From Desulfovibrio sp. (GTDB lineage: Bacteria; Desulfobacterota; Desulfovibrionia; Desulfovibrionales; Desulfovibrionaceae), in the NCBI GenBank assembly GCA_017415765.1, contig JAFQED010000034.1, positions 1-40,464 of the forward strand: a stretch of DNA of 40,464 nucleotides, given 5' to 3'. Both the position numbers and the translations under genes were made by a program. This document shows positions 7,998 to 15,749 of the stretch, piece by piece. Each line of letters starts with the position of its first letter. The stretch's first letter is position 1. Under the pieces are notes generated by a model, which saw only the letters and a list, made by a program, of their open reading frames with translations, did no database searches and was not told where the DNA came from.

Positions 7998-9017
7998 TCA
8001 GGCCCGTTCTGCCCGGCGACGGGAGATGACCACCCGCTTCAACGGGCCATCACCGTTGCTGCGCGTCTGCACATCCGGCATTTCCTGCAGGCAGACATGG
8101 ACGATACGCCGATGGTAGGAGGACAGTGGCCGCGTGGAACAGGAGCGACCACTCTGACGCACCCGCTCTGCCAGGGCCAGGGCCATCTCCCGCAACTTGT
8201 CGTCCTGACGGCGGCGGTATTCGCCGGCATCAAGCTGGATGCGCACCGCAGCCCCCATCCCCCGCGAGACAAGGCGCGAGGCCAGATAACGCAAGGCAGC
8301 CAGTGTCTGCCCTTCCCGTCCGATGAGCAGGCCGGAATCTTCCGCACAATCCAGCTGTACCTGCACCCGGCCATTGCCCACGCTGATCTCAAGGCTGATG
8401 TCCTCGCCTACGATGGGGCGCACCAGTTGGCGTACCACGTCTTCGGTCAGAGCCTTGAGACGTGTCACATCCAGCTCTTCCAGCGGGGTTTGCGGCAGCC
8501 CTTCGGCAGCCACGTCCAGTTCTTCAGCAAGGCCGGTACTCATTGGCTGGGCAGCGGCATCCTGCACGGCAACGGGGGATGCGTTGTCCGCGTCGGCTAC
8601 CTGCTGTGCTTCAGTTTGCACAGGTGCAGGAGATGTGGTGATCACAGCCTCATCCTCTGCCGTACATTCCCTCACGGGATCCGCAGCAGCCCCCTCCACC
8701 GCAGCTTCCACGGGCCGCTTTTGCGGGCGGGGTTTGCGCGTCCGCTCCCGTGCCGGGGCAGGGGCCTCGGTACGGCTGCCATCCTGGTCAGGCGTGCGTG
8801 TACGGTTTCGGCCCAGGATGCTCTCTACGGTTTCGCGCAATTGGGCGCGGCGGGCGCGCACCTTGGCCTTGCGCGCCCCCACTATCCCAAAAATGCCCGT
8901 TTTGGCGTCCTGTACTATCTCCACCTCAAGTTTTTCCCGTTCGGTGTTGAAGTAGGTACAGGCCTCGTCAATGGCAGCGTCCAAATCCCTGCCCTGGAAC
9001 TCCTTGAAACTGTCCAT
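7998..9017 (-). CDS. khpB: Jag/KhpB-like RNA-binding protein
   Basis: This 339-residue protein has a Jag N-terminal domain (residues 1-55, with GRDLDAAIDEACTYF and GIFGI). A long charged and proline-rich linker (about 70-180) follows, then a KH domain (around 190-260, with IGREGQTLAALRYLASRL) and a C-terminal R3H domain with SSYHRRIVH. Members bind RNA and affect cell elongation and envelope synthesis in Gram-positive bacteria. The ATG at 9017 has GGAG 8 nt upstream; another in-frame ATG at 9023 is only 2 nt from the same site. It lies between yidC and mnmE, the conserved position for jag. Confidence 0.92.
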   Translation of the reverse strand: MDSFKEFQGRDLDAAIDEACTYFNTEREKLEVEIVQDAKTGIFGIVGARKAKVRARRAQLRETVESILGRNRTRTPDQDGSRTEAPAPARERTRKPRPQKRPVEAAVEGAAADPVRECTAEDEAVITTSPAPVQTEAQQVADADNASPVAVQDAAAQPMSTGLAEELDVAAEGLPQTPLEELDVTRLKALTEDVVRQLVRPIVGEDISLEISVGNGRVQVQLDCAEDSGLLIGREGQTLAALRYLASRLVSRGMGAAVRIQLDAGEYRRRQDDKLREMALALAERVRQSGRSCSTRPLSSYHRRIVHVCLQEMPDVQTRSNGDGPLKRVVISRRRAERA

Positions 9018-9037
9018 CTGCATTACTCCGGGAATCC

Positions 9038-10702
9038 CTAGGCCGCGTCACGCAGGGTCTTGGTTTTCCGCATCATCAGCCATTGTTGCAGGATGGACAG
9101 GATGTTGTTGACCAACCAGTACAGCACGAGGCCTGAGGGGAAACCCAGGAAGAGCACCGTAAAGACAATGGGCAGGGCCATCATGATCTTCTGTTGTGTG
9201 GGGTCAGCCGCCGGCGGACTCATCTTCTGTTGCAGGAACATGGTCACCCCCATGATGATGGGCGTGATGTAGAGCGGATCCTTGGCAGAAAGGTCGGTCA
9301 GCCAGGCAATGTCGGTAAAGGGCAGATGCGTCAGGAAGGGCGCGTGCCGCAGCTCAATGGCCGTCAGCAGTGCCTGATACAGACCAAAGAAGACTGGCAG
9401 CTGGATCAGGATGGGAACGCAACCACTGGCAGGATTGACGCCATAGGCCTTGTACAGGGCCATGACTTCCTTGTTCATGCGTTCCTTGTCGTCCTTGTAC
9501 TTTTCCCGCAGGGTCTGCATCATGGGCTGGAGCTTCTTCATCTTTTCCATGGAGGCATAGCTCTTGGCCGTCAGCGGCCAGAACACAGCCTTGATGAGAA
9601 TGGTCAGCAGGATGATGGCCACGCCCCAGTTGTGGACGTAGGCATAGAAGAAGCTCAGCAGCCAGATCAGAGCCTTGGCAATGACACTGAACATGCCAAG
9701 GTCGATACTCTTGGCAAGCTCATCGGAAACGCCCAGCAACAGATTGCGCTCCTTGGGGCCGATCCAGTAGGAGACGGAAAGCTCCCGACTTTCACCGGGG
9801 TTAAGAAAGATTTCCGGCTCTTCCACGGCGGCACGGTAAACGCTGCGCTGCACCAGGCCCTTGAGGCTGACGCCGTTGGGGTCACCGGGCAGGATGGCCG
9901 CCATGAAATATGTGCTCATGGCACCGGCCCAGTAAATCTTGCCACTGGCCTGTACCCCGGTCTCGCGCAGGGTGCTTTCAGAGGATTCCTCGTCCAGGCT
10001 ACCGTCCAGATCCCAGGCGATACGCATGGCATCGTACTGACTGCCAGAGGCATTGCTGGCATCTGCGGCTACGGTGTAACGCACCCGGGCACTGCGGGCC
10101 TGTTCTCCCGTGTTGGCGAGACGCAGTTTTTCCTTAATAAGATAGGTATCTGCGCTGAAGGTCAGCTCACGTTCCACACGCAGGTTATCCACAATACCAG
10201 CAAGACGCACCACGGTCTGCTGGCCGGTTTGCAGCTCCTGCGCTGTGGAAGGGCTTTCCAGCGACCAAAGCCCGGTACTCCACGAAGGCTGCCCGTTGAT
10301 GACCAGCCCCAACGGGGCCACGGCAGCGGTATATTCGTCAACCATATTGACCAGCGGGGAATCCTGCGAAAGCTCGGTATGGAACTGCTTGAGCCGGAAG
10401 GAACGCAGCGGGCCACCGCCGGTATAGAGTACCGCCTCGTACAGGGGAGAATCAATGTGCAGATCACGCCCTTCAGCCGGGGTAAAGGCAGGCAGTGCAG
10501 CAGCCTTGGCGGCTTCGGCCTGGCGGGCTTCAGCCTTGGCCGCATCCTGTTGGGCCTGCTGTTGGGCAGCTTCCTGCTGCCGGGCCACCTCGGCCGGATC
10601 AGGGATCTGCACCCAACCCATGTACTGGGCCAACGGCCCCCAGCCAATAAGGATTATCAAACACAAGACGATGGCAAGGATAAGGTTTCTCTTGTCTTCC
10701 AT
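9038..10702 (-). CDS. yidC: Membrane protein insertase YidC
   Basis: This 554-residue insertase has the Gram-negative architecture. There is an N-terminal transmembrane segment (NLILAIVLCLIILIGW), then an Ala/Gln/Glu-rich linker and a large periplasmic domain (about 60-340). The conserved insertase core follows, including GVAIILLTILIKAVFWPLT, YGVNPASGCVPILIQLPVF and VLYWLVNNILSILQQW. It helps insert and fold inner-membrane proteins, alone or with SecYEG. I take ATG 10702, which gives the usual start Met-Glu-Asp-Lys-Arg-Asn. An in-frame GTG at 10714 overlaps the yidD stop (GTGA) and is a credible alternative. Confidence 0.95.
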   Translation of the reverse strand: MEDKRNLILAIVLCLIILIGWGPLAQYMGWVQIPDPAEVARQQEAAQQQAQQDAAKAEARQAEAAKAAALPAFTPAEGRDLHIDSPLYEAVLYTGGGPLRSFRLKQFHTELSQDSPLVNMVDEYTAAVAPLGLVINGQPSWSTGLWSLESPSTAQELQTGQQTVVRLAGIVDNLRVERELTFSADTYLIKEKLRLANTGEQARSARVRYTVAADASNASGSQYDAMRIAWDLDGSLDEESSESTLRETGVQASGKIYWAGAMSTYFMAAILPGDPNGVSLKGLVQRSVYRAAVEEPEIFLNPGESRELSVSYWIGPKERNLLLGVSDELAKSIDLGMFSVIAKALIWLLSFFYAYVHNWGVAIILLTILIKAVFWPLTAKSYASMEKMKKLQPMMQTLREKYKDDKERMNKEVMALYKAYGVNPASGCVPILIQLPVFFGLYQALLTAIELRHAPFLTHLPFTDIAWLTDLSAKDPLYITPIIMGVTMFLQQKMSPPAADPTQQKIMMALPIVFTVLFLGFPSGLVLYWLVNNILSILQQWLMMRKTKTLRDAA

Positions 10703-10710
10703 ATGCCCCT

Positions 10711-10971
10711 TCACTCCTGAGACAAAGGCGGCTTGTGGCCGCGCCCTGATGGTGGAACAGGATCATACCCCCAGCCGCCCCACGGATGGCAGCGGCATAA
10801 CCGGCGCAAGGCCAGCCAGCCGCCACGCAAAATGCCGTGACGCATGACAGCCTCGACAGCATAGGCGGAACAGGTAGGATAAAAACGGCAGGCGGGCGGC
10901 AGCACCGGCGAGATAAAGCGTTGATACACGCGTATGGGCATGACACACAGGCTGCGCAGAAACAATGACAT
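10711..10971 (-). CDS. yidD: Membrane protein insertion efficiency factor YidD
   Basis: This 86-residue protein belongs to the YidD (DUF37) family and has the diagnostic motif [14 protein letters not shown] followed by [13 protein letters not shown]. YidD is a small inner-membrane-associated protein that modestly assists YidC-dependent insertion. The ATG at 10971 has AAGG and GAGG immediately upstream; an in-frame TTG at 11001 would add ten residues but has no better ribosome site. A gap of 265 nt filled mainly by a repeat copy separates it from rnpA. That is unusual, since the two normally abut or overlap. Confidence 0.93.
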   Translation of the reverse strand: MSLFLRSLCVMPIRVYQRFISPVLPPACRFYPTCSAYAVEAVMRHGILRGGWLALRRLCRCHPWGGWGYDPVPPSGRGHKPPLSQE

Positions 10972-11005
10972 CCCCTCTGCCTTGGATACGAACTCCGTCA
11001 ACAGC

Positions 11006-11195
11006 TTAAAACATTTTTGATTGAAACACTCTGTGTTTCAATCGTGACGCTGCCTACGCTTCGCGGGAAAAGCGCGGTTTCCCAGCAGTGCTGGACAAGT
11101 CCCGCTTGCTTACGGCGCGGGCGTCCGCTCTCCCAGCGAAGCTGGACAAGCGCGTCCGCCAGAGCGACTGCCATTTTCAATGGCATTTCGCTCTA
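11006..11195 (-). repeat. Modular hairpin repeat, copy 2 (between rnpA and yidD)
   Basis: Read on the minus strand, this copy begins TAGAGCGAAATGCC, contains GCCATT-GAA-AATGGC, and ends at GAAACAC-AGA-GTGTTTC followed by AATCAAAAATGTTTTAA. Compared with copy 3 it carries two extra ~20-nt mini-hairpin modules of the form CTTGTCCAGC-nnn-GCTGGG (near 11139 and 11087), and its right end has drifted (TTAAAACA instead of TTTAGAGCA). It begins about 40 nt after the rnpA stop in the same polarity as the operon, so it is expected to be transcribed inside the rpmH-rnpA-yidD-yidC message. Confidence 0.85.
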
Positions 11196-11236
11196 TACTG
11201 CCGACATGTTATTCCGACACCCCAGGCACAAAGCGT

Positions 11237-11677
11237 TTATGCCCCTGCGTCAAGGGGGCGTTCTCCGCTGCCCGTTACAGAAAAACGCCGGGCCAGACGC
11301 CCCACAACGGGCATCAGCTCGGCCTCCAGACGGGCGTAATCCAGTTGGCGATCTCCGGCCTGCCGCTTGGCTACAGCCACCACATCTGCCCCCTGGGGCA
11401 AACAGGCAGCGTGCAGACGAAAAAATTCCCGCAGCAAACGCTTGATGCGATTGCGTACGACAGCATTACCTACCTTGCGGGAAACCGCTATCCCTGTGCG
11501 GCTGTACCCCTCAACGCCCCCCGGAAGCACGAACAGGATAAAATGTTCCGTATGACAACGCTTACCGCCTTCGTAGCAGGCCGTGAATTCAGACCTGCAA
11601 CGGAGGCGATGACTGCGGGGGTATGTCTGCGGCAGCACAAAAGCCCCGGCCTGATCCGGCAGCAAGCCCTCAGGCAC
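11237..11677 (-). CDS. rnpA: Ribonuclease P protein component
   Basis: This 146-residue basic protein is the RNase P subunit that helps the catalytic RNA remove 5' leaders from tRNA precursors. The family signature [13 protein letters not shown] is present near residues 75-87, preceded by [15 protein letters not shown]. The start is GTG at 11677, which lies 3 nt past the rpmH stop. The N-terminal ~20 residues before [13 protein letters not shown] are longer than in most RnpA proteins, so a slightly later start is possible. It is part of the conserved rpmH-rnpA-yidD-yidC cluster. Confidence 0.93.
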   Translation of the reverse strand: MPEGLLPDQAGAFVLPQTYPRSHRLRCRSEFTACYEGGKRCHTEHFILFVLPGGVEGYSRTGIAVSRKVGNAVVRNRIKRLLREFFRLHAACLPQGADVVAVAKRQAGDRQLDYARLEAELMPVVGRLARRFSVTGSGERPLDAGA

Positions 11678-11804
11678 TCAGACGCTTGCGCCCCTTGGCA
11701 CGACGGCGGCGCAGCACGGCACGACCACCGGGGGTGGCCATGCGGGCGCGGAAACCGTGGGTACGGGCTCTTCTGATCTTGCTCGGCTGGTATGTTCTCT
11801 TCAT
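11670..11804 (-). CDS. rpmH: 50S ribosomal protein L34
   Basis: This 44-residue, strongly basic protein begins [18 protein letters not shown] and ends in a run of Arg/Lys, matching L34 along its whole length. It is the first gene of the rpmH-rnpA-yidD-yidC-khpB-mnmE cluster. It has a good promoter about 100 nt upstream and a GGAG ribosome site a few nt before the ATG. The usual upstream neighbour dnaA is absent; an unrelated exported protein lies there instead, so no replication origin is suggested. Confidence 0.96.
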   Translation of the reverse strand: MKRTYQPSKIRRARTHGFRARMATPGGRAVLRRRRAKGRKRLSA

Positions 11805-11842
11805 GACATTGCTCCATATGCGATAATAAAAACCCGCCCCCT

Positions 11843-11864
11843 CCCTGCGCGTATGCACGCAGGG
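11843..11864 (-). promoter_or_regulatory. Hairpin in the rpmH leader
   Basis: On the minus strand CCCTGCG and CGCAGGG pair around an 8-nt loop. A G-rich run and then GGGTTTTTATT follow, about 25 nt before the rpmH start region. The element lies between the rpmH promoter and the gene, so it could be a leader terminator (attenuator) or a stabilising stem. A role is not shown by sequence alone. Confidence 0.5.
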
Positions 11865-11899
11865 CGTACGAACAGACGGGCAAAAAACCAAGACCACAC

Positions 11900-11928
11900 A
11901 CCATACACGCCAAGACACCCTGCGTCAA
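11900..11928 (-). promoter_or_regulatory. Promoter of the rpmH operon
   Basis: On the minus strand TTGACG (11928-11923) and TATGGT (11905-11900) are spaced by exactly 17 nt, a strong sigma70-type match. The expected start near 11893 gives a leader of about 89 nt that contains a GC hairpin. The -35 box lies only 24 nt after the stop of the preceding gene. Confidence 0.75.
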
Positions 11929-11951
11929 GCCGGGCTGAACTGCCGTTATGT

Positions 11952-12629
11952 TTACTGCAAGGGGCTTGGCGTCTTGGGTATTGCCGGAGGTCGAGGCACT
12001 GGTACGGCTGGTACCGCTGCCGCCGCTGGCGGCACAGGCGGGATCGCGGATACGGCCGGGGCCGGCAACGGGGGCACGGCTGCAGCCTGTTGCTGCACAG
12101 ACGGCTTGGCAGGTGCGGCTTGCGCCCCCTCAGTCTGTCCCCCCACAGACCGGCCAGTAACAGACGGGGAGGGCGACTTGCCCCCCGTGGCGCACACACA
12201 TTTATTGGCAACGCAAGGGCAGACTGCCTTGCACGCGCACGCCTTGGAGGCTGTGGCTGTGCTTCCGCTCCTGGCCCGACGCGGGCCACGCGCGCGCGGT
12301 TTCTGTTCCGGGAAAAGCGGCGACACCAGGGCAGGATCCCTGAAGCTGCCCACGCCCATATTGATTTGGGTCGGATGTGGAACGCCATTCCAGTACATAC
12401 GGGCTGCCGGACTGTGCAGCCAGACCTGTGTCAGATTGATGCTGCTGGAAGGCAGATACAGTTCGGGCTGGGGTACAACCGGGACCTGCGGCGGTACGAC
12501 TGCGGGTATACTGACCGTGGGTGTATGCACGGTGGGAGGTTGCGGCGCACCGGATATGGCGGCAGCCTGTGCGGCCTGTACCGTACCGCAGCCCAGAATA
12601 ACCAACACTACAAGGATGACGCTGCGCAT
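11952..12629 (-). CDS. Exported proline-rich protein with a six-cysteine cluster
   Basis: I do not recognise this 225-residue protein. Residues 1-22 form a clear signal peptide ending Val-Gln-Ala-Ala. Residues 24-60 and 170-225 are Pro/Ala/Val-rich, low-complexity and probably extended. A more ordinary segment lies at 60-110 (LYLPSSSINLTQVW). A basic stretch leads to a cysteine cluster at 131-146 of the form CxCxxxCxCxxxxCxC, which could bind metal ions or form disulfides in the periplasm. The ATG has GAGG 9 nt upstream. It is divergent from the flagellar operon and upstream of rpmH in the same direction. A link to flagella or the cell wall would be speculation. Confidence 0.75.
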   Translation of the reverse strand: MRSVILVVLVILGCGTVQAAQAAAISGAPQPPTVHTPTVSIPAVVPPQVPVVPQPELYLPSSSINLTQVWLHSPAARMYWNGVPHPTQINMGVGSFRDPALVSPLFPEQKPRARGPRRARSGSTATASKACACKAVCPCVANKCVCATGGKSPSPSVTGRSVGGQTEGAQAAPAKPSVQQQAAAVPPLPAPAVSAIPPVPPAAAAVPAVPVPRPPAIPKTPSPLQ

Positions 12630-12755
12630 GACACTCTACCTCTGTCGTTACAAAATCGGCCTGTTGACAAAAAACTTTAGGTTTGTGGCGTCCCGCCGTG
12701 TCCCCTGCTGCGGCATCCCCCCTTCTGTTCTCGCCTCACACGCCTTGTATTTTTT

Positions 12756-12771
12756 TGGCCCATTCCTTGCA
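12756..12771 (+). promoter_or_regulatory. Sigma54 (RpoN) promoter for flgFGAH
   Basis: TGGCCC-N5-TTGCA matches the -24/-12 consensus TGGCACG-N4-TTGCW, with the invariant GG and GC at the correct spacing. Transcription would start near 12783, about 50 nt before flgF. Class II and III flagellar genes in many Proteobacteria and in Desulfovibrio use RpoN with a flagellar activator. The activator binding site was not identified. Confidence 0.75.
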
Positions 12772-12833
12772 TGTTTCAGGCTACACAAATGGCCTGACCG
12801 TGTGCGGCTCTTGCCCGGCAAAGGAGTTTTTTC

Positions 12834-13628
12834 ATGCAGGACGCGCTTTTCAGCGGACTTTTTGGGGCTTTGACCACCGAACACCGCATGAATTTTATCG
12901 CCAATAATTTGGCGAACGTAAATACCAGCGGCTACAAGCGGGAGACCCTGGCTTTCAAGGACACCATGGCGCATTACGCTCATGATGAGATCCGCGAACC
13001 GCTGATGAACCTGCGTTCCAAACCGCTCTTTCCTGAGCCTAAGAACATGGCTCGGCCACGTATTGCGGTCTCCCGCATCGACTATGCACAAGGGGCCATG
13101 AAGGCGACAGGAGACCCTTTGGATGTAGCCATCAATGGAGAAAATGCCTTTTTCCGCGTGGGTACACCCAATGGAGATTTTTTGACGCGCAACGGGCATT
13201 TTGTTCTCTCGTCCGAGGGTGTCGTCATGACGGCGCAGGGTTTTCCCTTGCAGGGAACAGGGGGGGATATCGTCATCCCGCCTGGCACACGGGATGTGGT
13301 CATCGGCGCAGACGGTCAGGTCTGGGCCAACGGCGTTGTGGTGAACCAGATTGCCCTGGTCAATGTGGACAACCCGCAAAATCTTGAAAAAATGGGGCAG
13401 AACCTCTATCGCCCCCGCCAGAATGTAGAAGTAGAAGAAGGTGATGCCTACCTTGCCGGGGCGCGTCTGGAACAGGGTTTTCTGGAAGCGGCCAACGTGG
13501 AGGTGGTGTCGGAAATGGTCAACATGATCGAAGTGCAACGCCAGTTTGAAGCCTACCAGAAAGTGATGCAGAGTGCGGACGCGCTGGATCGCCAAGCCAA
13601 TGAGCGCATTGGCAAGCGTCAGGGCTAA
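12834..13628 (+). CDS. flgF: Flagellar proximal rod protein FlgF
   Basis: This 264-residue protein is a rod protein of the flagellar basal body, exported by the flagellar type III system. The N-terminal rod signature is present (NFIANNLANVNTSGYKRE, residues 20-37) and the C-terminal FlgBCFG helix is QGFLEAANVEVVSEMVNMIE. The middle DNA-coded hook-like domain is normal in length for FlgF. AAGGAG lies 7 nt upstream of the ATG. It is the first gene of flgF-flgG-flgA-flgH, downstream of a sigma54 promoter. The shared ends with FlgG reflect paralogy. Confidence 0.93.
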   Translation: MQDALFSGLFGALTTEHRMNFIANNLANVNTSGYKRETLAFKDTMAHYAHDEIREPLMNLRSKPLFPEPKNMARPRIAVSRIDYAQGAMKATGDPLDVAINGENAFFRVGTPNGDFLTRNGHFVLSSEGVVMTAQGFPLQGTGGDIVIPPGTRDVVIGADGQVWANGVVVNQIALVNVDNPQNLEKMGQNLYRPRQNVEVEEGDAYLAGARLEQGFLEAANVEVVSEMVNMIEVQRQFEAYQKVMQSADALDRQANERIGKRQG

Positions 13629-13664
13629 CCCCTGTAAGTGAGTGCCGATAAAGGAGAAAAAACC

Positions 13665-14450
13665 ATGATGCGTTCCCTCTACACCGGTGCGACCGGTATG
13701 GTGGCCCAGCAGCTCAACATAGATGTCATCTCCAACAACCTGGCCAACGTGAATACCACGGGCTTCAAGAAAAGCCGGGCAGAGTTTGAAGACCTGATGT
13801 ATCAGACCATGAAGATTGCCGGCTCCATCACCGAAGGCGACAATATGCTGCCTGTGGGTATTCAGGTGGGTATGGGTGTGCGCCCCACGGCTGTACACAA
13901 GTTCTTTACCCAGGGGGATTTCCAGAACACCGGCAACGCGCTGGACGTAGCCATTGAAGGGGACGGCTTCTTTCAGGTGGATGTGAACGGTGAGCTGATG
14001 TACACCCGCGCCGGTTCCTTCAAGCTGAATCAGGACGGTACGCTGGTCACGGCCAATGGTTACATCCTTCAGCCAGAATTTGCCGTACCGCCGGAAACCA
14101 AGAATATCTCCATCTCTGCCAACGGGCATATTGCCGCGCTGGACAGCGAAGGGCAGGAAATCGCCGCCGCCGAGATACCGCTCTATACCTTCATCAACCC
14201 GGCCGGGCTGGATGCGCGCGGGCGCAACCTTTACACCCCCACCGAGGCTTCCGGTGCCGAACAGGAAGGCGTGCCCGGTACTGACAATGTGGGGACGCTG
14301 GCCCAGGGTTTTCTGGAAATGTCCAACGTGGAAGTGGTGGACGAAATGGTCAACATGATCGTAGGCCAGCGCGCCTATGAAGTGAACTCCAAGGCCATCC
14401 AGACTTCTGACTCCATGCTGGGCATCGCTGTCCAGCTCAAGCGCAGCTAG
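13665..14450 (+). CDS. flgG: Flagellar distal rod protein FlgG
   Basis: This 261-residue protein builds the distal rod that passes through the P and L rings. It begins MMRSLYTGATGMVAQQLNID, contains NNLANVNTTGFKKSRAEFEDL, and ends with the conserved helix NVEVVDEMVNMIVGQRAYE, all typical of FlgG. The ATG at 13665 is chosen because AAGGAG lies 8 nt upstream; the second Met codon follows directly. It is 36 nt downstream of flgF and 14 nt upstream of flgA, in one operon. Confidence 0.95.
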   Translation: MMRSLYTGATGMVAQQLNIDVISNNLANVNTTGFKKSRAEFEDLMYQTMKIAGSITEGDNMLPVGIQVGMGVRPTAVHKFFTQGDFQNTGNALDVAIEGDGFFQVDVNGELMYTRAGSFKLNQDGTLVTANGYILQPEFAVPPETKNISISANGHIAALDSEGQEIAAAEIPLYTFINPAGLDARGRNLYTPTEASGAEQEGVPGTDNVGTLAQGFLEMSNVEVVDEMVNMIVGQRAYEVNSKAIQTSDSMLGIAVQLKRS

Positions 14451-14464
14451 CAGCAGGGGGGGGC

Positions 14465-15721
14465 ATGCGGCAGGGCAGCCTGAATCCTGCAGGACATTGT
14501 ATGTCCGTCCTGCCCTGCCTGACGGCGTCTGCGCTGCTGCTGACCTGCCTGTGCGCCTGGCTGTCGGGCCTGGCGGATATGGCCCTGGCTGCGTCCACGG
14601 GGGGAGTGCCACAGGCTGTCTGGCAGGACACGGAGCGCAACCATCGCCGCTCCCCCAGTCAAATCAAGCAGCAACTGCGCTCTCCCGCTGTGCGGGCTGC
14701 ACGCACGGCCCTGCCGGAGGACGCACAAAACCAGCGCGCAGCGCGGGTGCGCAATCTGCTGGCAGCCAATGCCGTGCCCCTGGCAGAAGCTCCCATGCCG
14801 GGGGAATCGCTGGAGCTTTTACAGGAAGGAGACTGGCGGCTCAAGGTGCGCGAGGCCGCCGTGGTCAATGGGGATATGGTTGTACTGGGCGACATTGCCA
14901 GCCCTCTGGGCACGATGGACACTGTCCTGTGGGAGGAGCTGCGCACAAGTCAGCTCTGGCCCGCGCCGTCGGAAGAAGGCAAGCCCATGCAGATCAACCG
15001 TTCCCGACTGTCACAGGCCCTGCGGCAGGTTTTGGGCAAGGAGACTGCCAGCCGTTGCCTTTTGCCAGCATCGCTTGTCATTCAACGTGGGGGGCTGGTC
15101 TTTGGCGAAGACGCCCTGCGTAACTATGTAGTCAAAAGCCTGACACCACAGCTGGCAGCCATGCCCGGAGAGGCCGAGCTGACGGATTTTCGTCTGCCGG
15201 GATATATTTTTTTGTCCCATGCCGGGCAGCAGATCCAGTTGGAGCCGGGCAAGCTCAGTCCCGGCCGTGTCCCCCTGCGCTTTGCCGTGCAGGAGGCAGA
15301 CGGTACGGTGTTGCGGCGGGTTTCCGGCACGGTCAACCTGCTGCTCTGGCTCACGGTACCCACTGCGGCCCGACCGCTGGGCAAGGGTGAGGCCCTCAGC
15401 CCACAGGCCGTAACATTTATGCGGGTCAATGCCAGTCAGCTGCGCGATGTGCCGTGGGACGGTCAGGGCGGGCCGTGGCAGACCGCACGCTCCCTGACCA
15501 CAGGCGAAGCCATCCTGCAATCCGACCTTGTAAGCCAGAACATGGTACAGCGCGGCGATGTGCTGACGCTGGACTACGCACGGGGCAATGTTCACATCAG
15601 CACGCGGGTGGAGGCTCTGGCCGATGGTGGGCCGGGAGACACCATCCCGGTACGCAATTTGCAAACCAAGAAGCAAATCTATGCCACTGTCCGGGACGGC
15701 GGTACTGTGGAGATACGTTAG
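14465..15721 (+). CDS. flgA: Flagellar P-ring assembly chaperone FlgA
   Basis: This 418-residue exported protein has a signal peptide at about residues 1-42 (hydrophobic core LTASALLLTCLCAWLSGLA). A long N-terminal region follows, then the FlgA SAF-like C-terminal domain with LTTGEAILQSDLVSQNMVQRG (shown in two halves in the family) and NLQTKKQIYATVRDGGTVEI. FlgA is the periplasmic chaperone needed for FlgI P-ring polymerisation. The ATG at 14465 supplies the positively charged signal-peptide start; an ATG at 14501 is a weaker alternative. At about 420 residues it is longer than enteric FlgA (~220). Confidence 0.9.
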   Translation: MRQGSLNPAGHCMSVLPCLTASALLLTCLCAWLSGLADMALAASTGGVPQAVWQDTERNHRRSPSQIKQQLRSPAVRAARTALPEDAQNQRAARVRNLLAANAVPLAEAPMPGESLELLQEGDWRLKVREAAVVNGDMVVLGDIASPLGTMDTVLWEELRTSQLWPAPSEEGKPMQINRSRLSQALRQVLGKETASRCLLPASLVIQRGGLVFGEDALRNYVVKSLTPQLAAMPGEAELTDFRLPGYIFLSHAGQQIQLEPGKLSPGRVPLRFAVQEADGTVLRRVSGTVNLLLWLTVPTAARPLGKGEALSPQAVTFMRVNASQLRDVPWDGQGGPWQTARSLTTGEAILQSDLVSQNMVQRGDVLTLDYARGNVHISTRVEALADGGPGDTIPVRNLQTKKQIYATVRDGGTVEIR

Positions 15722-15749
15722 CGCAAGACTGCGCAGGAGGAAGCAAGGC

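Noticed and set aside
9194..10720. 508-codon open frame on the plus strand opposite yidC
   Set aside because: It is antisense to an unmistakable yidC and has no domain of its own.
11000..11800. Replication origin next to rpmH
   Set aside because: No dnaA, no DnaA-box cluster and no AT-rich unwinding region were seen; the gap contains the repeat copy.
12648..14612. Very long open frame (about 650 codons) on the minus strand opposite flgF and flgG
   Set aside because: It lies entirely antisense to well-recognised flagellar genes, has no ribosome site or recognisable domain, and reflects codon bias of the real genes.
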